A stretch of DNA of 17,170 nucleotides from Russula earlei (lineage: Eukaryota > Basidiomycota > Agaricomycetes > Russulales > Russulaceae), in the NCBI GenBank assembly GCA_025769875.1, contig JAGFNK010000976.1, positions 1 through 17,170 on the forward strand, written 5' to 3'. Made by a program: the position numbers and the translations under genes. The notes below the pieces were generated by a model that was not told the DNA's origin, ran no database searches, and was given only the letters and a program-made list of their open reading frames with translations. Every line of letters begins with the position of its first letter. The first letter of the stretch is position 1. Below, one piece after another: positions 1-8,476 of the stretch.

Positions 1-334
1 TTGATATTTCAATGGGCAACTCTGTTGAACTGGAACCCGAATGGATCAAAGAAGGCAAAGACCTTCATACAAGGTTCAAGATCCGATTAGAGATGTTATG
101 TGTTAGACAGAACTTTAGCATATGCACTTATGGCAATAGGGTTATGCATACTGCACTATCTATCACAAGATGTGTTGGAGTGCAGCCTCAGCATCACAGT
201 TTGGTCATACACTCACATGGTGCGTGATGAACGCATGGACATGTATATAGTTCATTTTTTTTTATTTCCCATCCCTCAGTCTTCTACAATAAGACGTGCC
301 TCGCACCCTTGCAAACCTCGGCTTTCCACTTGAA

Positions 335-654
335 AACAAATTCCTTGCATATGTCATCATATTAGCCTTACCCGAATCCATGTCAACCCTCAAGACGATC
401 TTATACTCCATCAAAACCAATGAGATCTTGACTGACATCATCACATCCCAAATCCTCATTGAGGAGCAATGCCATGTGCACGCGTCGGGGATCGGTGCCA
501 CTGCCTTCTTTGCCAAAGCAGCCAAGAAAGTAAATGGGAAGAATAAACAAGGAGACAAGTCCAAGAAACATTTACACACTGCAACATCTGTGGTCATGAT
601 GTAAAGGAGTGCCAAAAATTGAAGAAGGAGCAGGAGGCAAAGGGCATCAGGAAA
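335..654 (+). pseudogene. Decayed Copia-type LTR retrotransposon gag fragment (UBN2-like)
   Basis: The frame ending at 604 reads like the C-terminal part of a Copia gag: an ALPESMSTLKTIL block, then SQILIEEQ, then a GATAFFAKAAKK block and a Lys-rich linker. This order is typical of gag in basidiomycete Copia elements. The nucleic-acid-binding zinc knuckle that should follow sits in another frame: CNICGHDVKEC at 580-612, followed by a LKKEQEAK tail. A frameshift therefore lies near 560-575. The position of the first knuckle cysteine (571-573) is Phe. No protease, integrase or reverse transcriptase follows, and the frame dies soon after. I read it as a non-functional relic. Its link to the LTRs downstream is unproven, since those carry their own insertion scars. 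Confidence 0.8.
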
Positions 655-660
655 ATCACA

Positions 661-982
661 CATTTTATTTCAACTTTTGGGCTTTTTGGCTTTATAATGG
701 TCACTCATAAAGTCAAAAGTTTGAAAAGTAAAATAGTGTCATCAAGGTGCCACATAAAGTAAAACGTTGGAAAGTTTAATAAAGTTTGTAAAGTTAGTTA
801 GGAGGCTGGAGGAGTTCATGTGCATGATAGTCAACAAAATGATTCACAAAATAAGACTTAAATGAATCAAGAGCATTCATATAACTGAAGTCTTCAGTAG
901 AAAGCCAGTACCATATCATGGGGTAAGATGTGCACCTCAAACAATTGAATCAAGGTGTATTACCTCAATTGTGGGCTTCCCT
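661..982. other. AT-rich non-coding stretch after the gag relic
   Basis: No supportable gene is visible. Around 755-800 the words GGAAAGTTTAA, TAAAGTTTG and TAAAGTTAG follow each other as a degenerate short repeat. AAAGT/ACTTT words are scattered between about 670 and 800 in both orientations. This is probably continued transposon debris. Confidence 0.5.
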
Positions 983-987
983 CCCAG
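983..987 (+). repeat. Left target-site duplication CCCAG of solo LTR 1
   Basis: CCCAG directly precedes the LTR start TGTCATGAACC and recurs directly after the LTR end at 1943-1947. A 5-bp duplication is the normal scar of LTR-retrotransposon integrase. Confidence 0.8.
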
Positions 988-1199
988 TGTCATGAACCAT
1001 TCCCTGGAGAGGGCCCTTGAAGGACCCTTCCTTATAGGAGGAAACCCAGCCTCTATGGTGTCACCCTGTTCACACGAGCAAAAGGGGTGAGTAGAGGTGT
1101 CCACAATATCGTGCGCGCATTGTTGCGCGAGTGATTCTCGGCACAATCGACATACAGCAAGCCCCACTTAAAGGCAACCCTTCTAGCAACAAAAGACAG

Positions 1200-1400
1200 T
1201 ATTAGGGCCTTCCTAAGAACCCTTGGAACGACCCTAGGAACTACAATAGGTACTAACCATGTATCAAAGGCCCTACAACGCGTTATTAGACCAACTCTAA
1301 TAACTATAGAACGAACTATAAGGCAACACTAAGGACCTTAATAGAAGTATTAGGGTCGACTCTAAGGACCCTAATAGAACTATATAAGGGCCTTATAAGA
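1200..1400. repeat. Degenerate short repeats inside solo LTR 1
   Basis: A run of related words built on CTAAGGACCCTAATAGAAC fills this part of the U3. The clearest pair is 1329-1350 and 1362-1383, which differ at two positions and are 33 bp apart. A 7-bp inverted repeat with a single central base (TATAAGG-G-CCTTATA) lies at 1383-1397. Function is unknown; enhancer-like repeats are common in LTR U3 regions. Confidence 0.6.
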
Positions 1401-1668
1401 TAACACTATTCCCTAACCAAACTACAAGTCCTCAAATGACCGGCCCTAAACTAACTAACAGGAAATGAATCAGGTGCTTGCACGCACTAAAGCAGTGAAC
1501 ACGTGGACAATGGAAGCTCTTACTCATCAAGAGAAGCTTCTTACTCAGCACAGCTTACTGAGCATGACTGAGCATGCTCAGTAAGCGTCCTCCGACTTCT
1601 TACTCATCACTCTATTGTGCTTGATAACAAGGTTATGACTTGTTCCCTATTTAGCAGTTCTCTTGTAG

Positions 1669-1718
1669 TATATAAGCGCTCAATAAAGTAGCGGACAGTC
1701 CTCAGACTGTCCATTTGT
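1669..1718 (+). promoter_or_regulatory. Putative core promoter and start-site hairpin of solo LTR 1
   Basis: TATATAA (1669-1675) is followed about 18 bases later by a perfect inverted repeat, GGACAGTC-CTCA-GACTGTCC (1693-1712), an 8-bp stem with a 4-nt loop. It overlaps the 16-nt word shared by all three LTRs. The spacing places the hairpin at the likely transcription start (R boundary). This is inferred from spacing only. Confidence 0.5.
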
Positions 1719-1942
1719 TTACGGCACTCTCCATCCCTGGGATACTCCTTTAAGGACCATCCCCTTGTGACTATCCTGGCCTCTTCCCTGCGTGATGTTA
1801 CTCTCACAGTAACAATACCTCTCTGGTATTTGTTGCTACTCTGGACTCTACTCCTTGCCCACGCGGTCTTGGACGTCTATCGACTCGTCTTCGAGCTTAT
1901 CCCTCGCTCTTGAACTGGATAGTTCAACAGTGAGTCTTGACA

Positions 1943-1947
1943 CCCAG
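1943..1947 (+). repeat. Right target-site duplication CCCAG of solo LTR 1
   Basis: CCCAG follows the LTR terminus TCTTGACA immediately and matches 983-987. Confidence 0.8.
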
Positions 1948-2271
1948 GGTTTCTAGCTAACAACCCACATGCCAGTTACATAATCAGGCTCTGGCGATAC
2001 TGGCACAAACCAATTGACCAGTGTGCAAGGGAACTCACCTTGCAGCCCCACTACAGAGACTCATCCTGATCCTGTCAAAGTCATATGTGTAAAGAGTCTC
2101 ACATGATGCCCCCTTGCATGCCACACGTCCTCCCTCTCTCCATTTCCTTCATCCCTCTCCCTCCTTCTCACGTTCACACTCATGATGTCATCCTTCGTGT
2201 TGCCCACTCCCATGTCATCAGACAATGACAATGGCTCAAGTCAATCACTGTCAACATCCCTTGCCTCGGCT
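1948..2271. other. Non-coding spacer between solo LTR 1 and solo LTR 2
   Basis: No gene is recognised. It contains a pyrimidine-rich tract at about 2128-2169, made of runs of CTCCCTCTCTCC type. No other structure is evident. Confidence 0.6.
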
Positions 2272-2276
2272 CCAGC
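2272..2276 (+). repeat. Left target-site duplication CCAGC of solo LTR 2
   Basis: CCAGC abuts the LTR end TGTCAAGACA (the reverse complement of TGTCTTGACA) and is repeated at 3105-3109. Confidence 0.88.
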
Positions 2277-3104
2277 TGTCAAGACACATTACTGCTGATC
2301 ACTAAGGACTCAGGAGCAGGTGGGCAAGGGTCAGGAACAGACAGTACACGGCATAGGTGGCATTGAACAAGAGGACAAGCCAAATGACTAGAAGGTACCA
2401 GATGGGGACTGGTACATGTTGCAGGAGGCAGAGGCGAAGACTGGAGGCCAGTGCAGTGAGGGGCTTTAGACAAGGCGGTCGTTGAAGAGTACCTTGGAGG
2501 CGAGGGAATCTTTAAACTGAGCGGTCGTGGGGGAGTACCCAGGAAGATGAGAGTATCACAAATGGACAGTCTGACAACTTCCATGCTACATTGGGGCTAT
2601 ATACAGTGTACAGGGTCGATTACAAAGAACTGGAACTATTCATAGACCCTTTGGTACCATCCAATAGGACTACAGAGGCATAAACTCGCTTGTGTCAAGT
2701 TTCAGGCTTACTGAGCATGTTACTGATCTTTGTGGAGCGATGACATCATTATGATGTCACTGTGGAGTGCTTAGTGAGCCTATGAGGTCACTGTGGAGTT
2801 GCTCAGTCAGCCATGATGTCTTGGAGCCTTGATGACATCAGATGAGTTATGCAACAGTTTCTAAGAGTTTGTGCCGCTGTTCTGGGTTCTTGGTGGTGGC
2901 TGGGTGGCCATGTGGCTGCCATGCAATGATTACCCACTTAGGAAATGGGTGCCTGGTCGTGTTATAGTGCCTTTGCATAGCAATATCTTGTACAACAGGA
3001 GGGTAGCCCAAGAAATGGAAGTGAGTTGGCATGCAAAGTGAGAGAGGTCTCTCTTGAGTGAAATAGGACAATATACGACCAGGACCTGGCCTTGGTTTGT
3101 AACA
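2277..3104 (-). mobile_element. Solo LTR 2 (828 bp, - orientation)
   Basis: Read on the minus strand it begins TGTTACAAACC at 3104 and ends TGTCTTGACA at 2277. It is flanked by perfect CCAGC duplications. It is the inverted counterpart of solo LTR 3 along its whole length, with close similarity by eye, interrupted mainly by about 49 bp present only here (about 2578-2626). That extra piece holds the minus-strand TATATA at 2598-2603, about 25 bases upstream of the shared 16-nt word (2558-2573 on +). This copy therefore retains the more complete core promoter. Open frames within it on the minus strand are shared with the other copy but have no recognisable domain and are probably not genes. Confidence 0.93.
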
Positions 3105-3109
3105 CCAGC
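3105..3109 (+). repeat. Right target-site duplication CCAGC of solo LTR 2
   Basis: It is identical to 2272-2276 and directly follows the LTR end (GTAACA on the plus strand). Confidence 0.88.
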
Positions 3110-3759
3110 CCACTCATCCCTCAAGCATTGTCCTCATGCCACCCACACATCCACGCATGGACATGACACACTCACATCATCATCACCACTCTACACGAGG
3201 GTACGCTACCCACAGCGCCTCGCCCATTTGTCATTGTCGCACTGCCCTGCACTCACAGACTTGGAGTTGGAGGAATAGGTTTTTGGTACACTCCTGGCTG
3301 ATATACTGTGCTGCTATGAATTCCCATCCCCCTTCATTTACTTACTCTCCGATATCGCTAACACTTGCCTTGTCCCAATTAGTGTAGATTGTCTTACACA
3401 TCGGTTCTAGTTCATGGTTTGTCGCAACATCATACTCACTTACTCCTGTCTCATTTCATCTCGCATTCCATGTCCCTCTGCACCTTTGATTACCCAGTTC
3501 TCCTTACTTGTGCTACAGTATTTAAGGCTGGTAGCTTCAGTCTCAATTACAGCTTTGATGTCCCTTTTAAGTCTCTCATGTGCCAGAGGGAACCTCAATC
3601 ACCTCAAGATCATTCTCTTCTCCTTCAAGAACACACACACACACTCATGCACTCATACCCGTGCCTCTAGGACATCAAGCATTGGGTCCAGGGCATGATC
3701 CCCACTTGCTCTCAGTTCCTCCCTGTCTGTACCTGCCCTTGGATCAAACATCCTGAACT
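3110..3759. other. Unique spacer between the two inverted solo LTRs, with a CA microsatellite
   Basis: About 650 bp separates the inverted LTR pair. Short open frames exist but none has a recognisable domain or plausible composition. A dinucleotide run, (AC)7, sits at about 3631-3644. No retroelement coding remains are visible, so these are not the two ends of one element. Confidence 0.6.
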
Positions 3760-3764
3760 CTGTG
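3760..3764 (+). repeat. Left target-site duplication CTGTG of solo LTR 3
   Basis: CTGTG directly precedes TGTTACGAACC and is repeated at 4543-4547. Confidence 0.9.
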
Positions 3765-4542
3765 TGTTACGAACCAAGGCCAGGTCCTGGCCATAGATTG
3801 TCCTATTCCACTCAAGAGAGACCTCTCTCACTTTGCATTGCCAACTCCCTTCCATTTTCTGGGCTATTCCCCCTGCGGTACAAGATATCGCTATTGCAAA
3901 GGCACTATAACATGACCAGGCACCCGTTTCCTAATCGGGTAATCATCACGTGGCAGCCACATGGTCACCCAGCCACCAAGAACCTGAAACAGTGGCACAA
4001 ACTCTTAGAAACTGTTGCATAACTCATCTGACATCATCAAGGCTCCAATGACATCATGGCTGACTGAGCAACTCCACAGTGACCTCATGGGCTCACTAAG
4101 TGCTCCACAGTGACATCATAATGATGTCATCACTCCACAATGATCAGTAATGCGCTCAGTAAGCCTGAAACTTGACACAAGCAAGTTTATGCCTCTGTAG
4201 TCCTATTGGATGGTACCAAAGAGTCTAGAATAGTCCCAGTTCTTGTCAGACTGTCCATTTGTGATACTCTCATCTTCCTGGGTACTCCCCTGCGACTGCT
4301 CAGTCTAAAGTTCTCCCTCGTCTTCAAGGTACTCTTCAACGACCGCCTTGTTTAAAGCCCCTCGCTGCACTGGCCACTACTCTTCGCCTCTGCCTTCTGC
4401 AACACATACCAGTCCCCATCTGGTATCTCCTAGTCATTTGGCTCATCCTCTTGTTCAACGCTGTTTACACCGCGTACCGTCTGTTCTGACCCTTGCCCAC
4501 CTGCTCCTGAGTCCTTAGTGATCAGCAGTACATGTCTTGACA
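3765..4542 (+). mobile_element. Solo LTR 3 (778 bp, + orientation, TATA region deleted)
   Basis: It begins TGTTACGAACC and ends TGTCTTGACA, within perfect CTGTG duplications. It mirrors solo LTR 2 in opposite orientation. Relative to that copy, about 49 bp is missing just upstream of the shared word CAGACTGTCCATTTGT (4247-4262), between CCCAGTTCTTGT and CAGACTG. The missing piece includes the TATATA box. The U3 part carries repeated TGACATCAT words at 4029-4037, 4049-4057 and 4111-4119, the last forming a palindrome with ATGATGTCA to 4129. The TTACTGAGC-type word conserved in the family appears here as GCGCTCAGTAAG (about 4152-4163). Confidence 0.93.
4111..4129. promoter_or_regulatory. CRE/ATF-like palindrome in the U3 of solo LTR 3
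   Basis: TGACATCAT-A-ATGATGTCA has two 9-bp arms around one central base. The equivalent palindrome is in solo LTR 2 (about 2741-2760). TGACATCA resembles bZIP (CRE/ATF) half-site pairs but is not the exact TGACGTCA consensus. A binding role is inference. Confidence 0.4.
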
Positions 4543-4547
4543 CTGTG
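4543..4547 (+). repeat. Right target-site duplication CTGTG of solo LTR 3
   Basis: It follows TCTTGACA immediately and is identical to 3760-3764. Confidence 0.9.
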
Positions 4548-5196
4548 TGCCCTGAACAGGCGCCCTACAGTAACATTGTAGCATCCATTGGTGACCTGTA
4601 TGGAAACAGTTCATATTTTACATAGAAAAGCCATGGCCTAAGCCGAGCCAAGCCGGGTTTGACGGTTTTGGCTCGGCCTGGGATTTGAGAAAGCTGGAGC
4701 CCGCCTCGACTCGAGCCGAGCCAAAGCCGGGGCTTTCAGGCCAAGCCGGGCCGGAACAGCACTAGTATCAGCAGACTCGACTCGTGATTGTTGAGTTGCA
4801 TTATATGTTTTCCGCAGCTGGGCCGGTACAGTATTAAACAAAGCAGTCACCGCAGACGTCGGTGATAGTCGGCGGCCTCAGTATTTACCGGAACCGCAAA
4901 CGTAGCATGTCTCGACATATGAGACTGGGACTCAGTACTCAGTCTCATTTCTCCAATGCTTTCCAATGTGCTGCTGATGTCACAAACCTTTTCCGCCATG
5001 CTTTGTCTCTGTTATGTCCTTCCTCATGTTTTTCTACCAATGCGTTGGACCCTGATGACGCGCATAACACTGCGAACGATCTTAGAATGCTCAAGTAAAG
5101 ACTATCGATCATCGACAATGGAAGACGGCTGCGGAACTACCACCGGGGTTTCGATTTCCGGATCTGCTCAGCTACGAAAAACCCATAACTACGGAT
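4548..5196. other. Non-coding stretch between solo LTR 3 and the dead hydrolase gene
   Basis: Apart from the AGCCGAGCC-type repeat at 4639-4755 nothing is recognised. Several overlapping short open frames at 4860-5190 have no domain. Part of this stretch was presumably the promoter and 5' leader of the now-inactive gene that starts at 5197. Confidence 0.5.
4639..4755. repeat. GC-rich AGCCGAGCC repeat with inverted copies
   Basis: AGCCGAGCCAAGCCGGG at 4641-4657 is repeated with one extra A at about 4714-4731. An inverted copy, GGTTTTGGCTCGGC (4664-4677), pairs with GCCGAGCCAAAGCC (4715-4728) at 13 of 14 positions. A further CCAAGCCGGGCC lies near 4742-4753. The composition is unlike the AT-richer flanks. 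It may be a small repeat or a piece of a longer dispersed element. Confidence 0.55.
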
Positions 5197-7207
5197 TTGG
5201 ACCACCGAGCAGCAATCATCCTTGCCATGGGACTCTGGTTCCGAATCCTCTTCTCCGTTATCGTTGCGCTTCACAATGCAGCAGATCTCATCACCGCTGC
5301 AAGTACATGGCACCGATTGACTCCTGTTGGGACCATTCTCACGCCCGACTTCGTGGACGCTGTGCAACAGATTGTTGACAATGGGACGATTCCGGGCTTG
5401 ACCTTGGCTATCGTCAATAAAACCAGGCCAGCAGAGCTTGGCGCATGGGGTATCAAGGCCGAGGATGGTACCGACATGACCACGGACGTAAGCTGAACTC
5501 TTGGAGACAGCGGAAGCACTATTCTTACTATGTCTTGTACACGCTGTTCAATATCGGCTGTTGCTCAGAGGCTTTCCTCTCTACTTCTCTGGGGATACTG
5601 ATCGACGATTTTGCGCATGGACGCAACATTACGCCTCTACCAGCCGGCCTGTCGGCCCTGGCTTGGAAGACCAAGTTGGCCGATATTCTGCCGGATGCCA
5701 GGAGCCTTATGGATCCTTGGGCGAGCCAAAAGGCCAACCTCATTGATATCCTTACCCATGTGTCTGGTCTGGCAAGACGAGACTTCCATCTCACCGCTTC
5801 GATCGAAGTATTTATCTTTATCTTCGCACTCAGCCACGACTTGTCATACAAGCTAAATAGCTGCGTGAAGGACATCACGAGAAATCTCCGCAACTTGCGC
5901 CCCACATTCGAGCTTCGCGATTAATGGCTATACAATAATCAGGTATGCCCTGTTCCCGAGTTTCTGCACCGGCCTAAAAGTGGAACGTAGATGTACATGG
6001 TCGGTTCGTACGTCGTGTCCGCATTGTCCCGCATGCGTTACGCAGACTTTGTCAGCTCCCGTATATTCAAACCACTGGGCATGGGTTCCTGGACTTACTC
6101 CACCGACGCGGCTATTCGGACGGGCAGATTCACTGGTACATGGACCTCTTTTGGCCGGTTAATACCCCCTTGGATCGAAGAGCGATTGTGGATCTCATGG
6201 CTGGTCCAGGTGGGGTTATTACAAGTGTTGAAGAGTTGGTGAGTCATGCTATTCGAGTACATCACATTGGTAACCTACGTCTTGATCAGGTTCCCTGGGT
6301 TAGAACGCTTATGAAACAATGGTGTCGACCTCGATAACAACGGAACGATCATCCCACCCACCGAATTTGACGTTATCAGATCGGCCCACAGTATCCTTGA
6401 TCCTAACGTAACTGCGCCATTCTCAACCAAGGTATACGGACTAGGTTGGATTAGAGTTTCCTATGGTGGCCACGATGTAAGTGAGAGTTACCAGTATCCC
6501 TTATCCTCACGTGACATAATCTATTGATCATCATGCACGGCGGAGGCGCAGCGTGAGTGTCAGCATTCATCGCCGTCTCCCTCTCAGATGGCATCGCGGT
6601 TGTTGGGCTCGCGAATGCCAGCGCGAAGCAGTCTACCATACTAGACATCATCTTCAAGGCTTTAGAGAAGGCTGTCAGTCTTACGGTTTCCCCTTCACCT
6701 TCCTCCCCGCTGGCGAGGCGAACCATTTCACCTGCTAAACGGCCATCGCCTAATAGTGTCACGGCTGCAGATGACGCCGTGACGACGCCGTCGGATCTTG
6801 ACTTTGCTGGGACTTATTACAACGCGGGATATGGTACAAGTGTGTTGTGCAGTGTGCACAGCTCATCCTCTTCCTGTCAGAGCGTCCTGAACGACTTCCG
6901 CTCTGTTGACAAGTCCCTGTCCCCAAACTCAACGGACGTATTCTTCTCTTGGAAGACGCCGTGGAGCACACACATACGATTAACTCACATTACTAGCCGG
7001 CAGTATTTGGCGTCCGCTGGATCGATCTACCCGGAAGGCTACGGAAGGAATTCTACGCCGTTCGCGACACTAGATCCCATTTCATTTGCGACATTCGTGG
7101 TGGAAAATGAGACAATTATCGGGTTCGCTCTCGGCGGTAAAGATGATGTAAAGCCAGCGGAATCAGTGGAGGAAACATCTGACGTCTGGTTTGTCAAGCA
7201 AGCATGA
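5197..7207 (+). pseudogene. Inactivated serine beta-lactamase-like hydrolase (class C/AmpC-like, secreted)
   Basis: The N-terminus (ATG 5197) has a hydrophobic signal-like segment, then LTPDFVDAVQQIVDNG and IPGLTLAIV as in fungal beta-lactamase-family serine hydrolases. Later conserved blocks occur in order but in changing frames: TLFNIG (5541), SHDLSYK, NLRPTFEL, YNNQ (motif 2, 5931-5942), IFKPLGM, AGPGGVI, YGLGW, HGGG (motif 3, about 6536) and a C-terminal GTYYNAGYGT domain (about 6811). Lesions seen: the SxxK region reads Cys-Cys-Ser-Glu (5559-5570), where the family has Ser-x-x-Lys; the first intron 5488-5540 ends in AC, not AG; TAA at 5922-5924 lies beside the YNN motif; frameshifts fall near 6168-6182 and 6311-6318; TGA at 6554-6556; and no AG acceptor lies just before 6530 for the intron starting at about 6477. 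A likely intron at 5777-5833 starts with AC. Clean introns are 5943-5990 and 6239-6289. The 6557-7207 part is open to its stop but cannot be reached in frame. Substrate unknown. Confidence 0.88.
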
Positions 7208-8176
7208 TTTAGGTTTTACCAACGATTCTGTCGTCTAGTCATGGTTTCGAGTAAGTACAGCCCTTCTAATTAGATCGGGACTAGCCCCTGCATCGTTGGA
7301 ATACTCCGTCTTCGTCGATCCAAGATCCAAGCTACTCTGGAATAAAGCGACGTGGGAGAACGGGGATACAGTTCGTTGAGGATCTGGTCTGAAATTTCCC
7401 CCGGGGAAGGTACAACAACATTGAGTTGGGATTGCGTAACGAGTTATGCGACAAAAGAGACGGTGTCAGAACCGGAATCAGAAAAAAGAGTTCACATTCA
7501 CGACTTTCAAGCAGGGCATGATAGAAAAAGACAGGGGAAACGAGAAGGGGAGAAGCTCTTTGTCAAATTGAGCAAAAAGGTGGAGTCATGTCGCACGGAT
7601 TCAAGTCAAGGGAAAGGCAGGGCGAGGGTCGCAGGACGAGGGACAGACGGAGTAGACGGAGAACGTCCGGTTTGACGGGACGTGTACGGCAAGCTCCGGT
7701 TCCACTTATACATGATCCTCACATCTGAACGGGCGTTACGCACGCCGAAGCGGCGAGGGGTAGTATACTGAGGACCTTGAATACTGTCAACAAAGCTACG
7801 AGTCAGTGGCAAACTGCAGTCCTGTACCGACATGAACCTGATCCAACCGCCGGCAAGTAGGGACTCAGCATCTGGGAGAGGCCGAGCACAGATCGCAAAT
7901 GATATTGTATGTCGGCACAGTAGCGTGTCGTTTGCGGTGACAAGGGAAGAGAGCGTTCGCCCGAGAGGAACGTGTAAACTCAGAGAGGAGTGGGAGTGGG
8001 CGGTACGATCGGGGCGCGCACGGGCGGGTCGAAAGAGCTAAGGCTGAGTCGGGAAGCGGGTCGGGCGGGACGCAATAGGCGGCGGTGAGATGCGAGAGGT
8101 GACAATGTCAAGTCGAACGGCCAAGGGCGTGACGCTGGAGTACTGGTGTCGAAAGTCCGGTGGCAGCGGCGCGGAC

Positions 8177-8183
8177 TGAGTCA
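8177..8183. promoter_or_regulatory. Gcn4/CPC1-type site TGAGTCA (distal)
   Basis: TGAGTCA is the reverse complement of TGACTCA, the core bound by the Gcn4/CPC1 bZIP regulators of general amino-acid control. It lies about 294 bp upstream of the aspartokinase ATG. A regulatory role is inference from motif and neighbour. Confidence 0.5.
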
Positions 8184-8338
8184 AGGCTGGCGTACTAAGT
8201 CGAAGGTAGGCGAGGGCGTCAATCACTGATAACGTCTGAACGACAGTTCCACGACCCCGAGCACTGTCACTCCCAGCAGTGTTCAGAGAGGACCCCGAAA
8301 GTTCTGCACTCCATCTTGGAATGAGAGAGGGGAGGAGA

Positions 8339-8345
8339 TGAGTCA
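8339..8345. promoter_or_regulatory. Gcn4/CPC1-type site ATGAGTCAC (proximal)
   Basis: ATGAGTCAC (8338-8346) fits the full RTGASTCAY consensus. It lies about 132 bp upstream of the aspartokinase ATG and just before a T-rich tract. In yeast the orthologous gene HOM3 is controlled by Gcn4, which makes this placement meaningful. Confidence 0.6.
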
Positions 8346-8476
8346 CCCTCACTTTTTTTTTTTTCTTTCAGACAGACGTCCGATTCCTCCGCATCTCCGG
8401 CACAACACGGCCGTCGGACACGGCTTGAGTGTCGTTATTTCCTCCCGTACCTGTCTCGTAGACGGCGTGAAGCACC

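Larger units (their letters stand above)
988..1942 (+). mobile_element. Solo LTR 1 (955 bp, + orientation)
   Basis: The element starts TGTCATGAACC and ends GAGTCTTGACA, so it has the TG...CA termini of an LTR. Both ends resemble those of the two other LTRs here (TGTTACRAACC ... TGTCTTGACA). It is bounded by CCCAG on both sides. Promoter-like signals are in order: TATATAA at 1669-1675, AATAAA at 1682-1687, then CAGACTGTCCATTTGT at 1703-1718, a 16-nt word found identically in the other two LTRs. No primer-binding site or coding region follows the right duplication, so this is a solo LTR left by LTR-LTR recombination. Superfamily (Gypsy or Copia) cannot be settled without internal sequence. It is more diverged from the other two LTRs than they are from each other. 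Confidence 0.85.
7211..8476. other. Intergenic region; promoter and leader of the aspartokinase gene
   Basis: No gene is recognised in 1.27 kb. Open frames such as 7352-7675 (+) and 8038-8352 (-) have skewed, low-information composition and no domain. The right half is GC-rich and contains two TGAGTCA boxes (listed separately). A T12 run at 8353-8364, followed by CTTTCAG (ending 8371), looks like a polypyrimidine tract plus splice acceptor, so a 5' UTR intron is possible. Confidence 0.55.

Noticed and set aside
2847..3113. Minus-strand open frame shared with 3762-4022 (+) as a conserved gene
   Set aside because: It is conserved only because it lies inside both LTR copies; it has no domain and starts at or beyond the LTR edge.
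2277..4547. The inverted copies as terminal inverted repeats of one DNA transposon
   Set aside because: Each arm has its own perfect 5-bp duplication at both ends, and the spacer has no transposase. Two separate solo LTRs explain this better.
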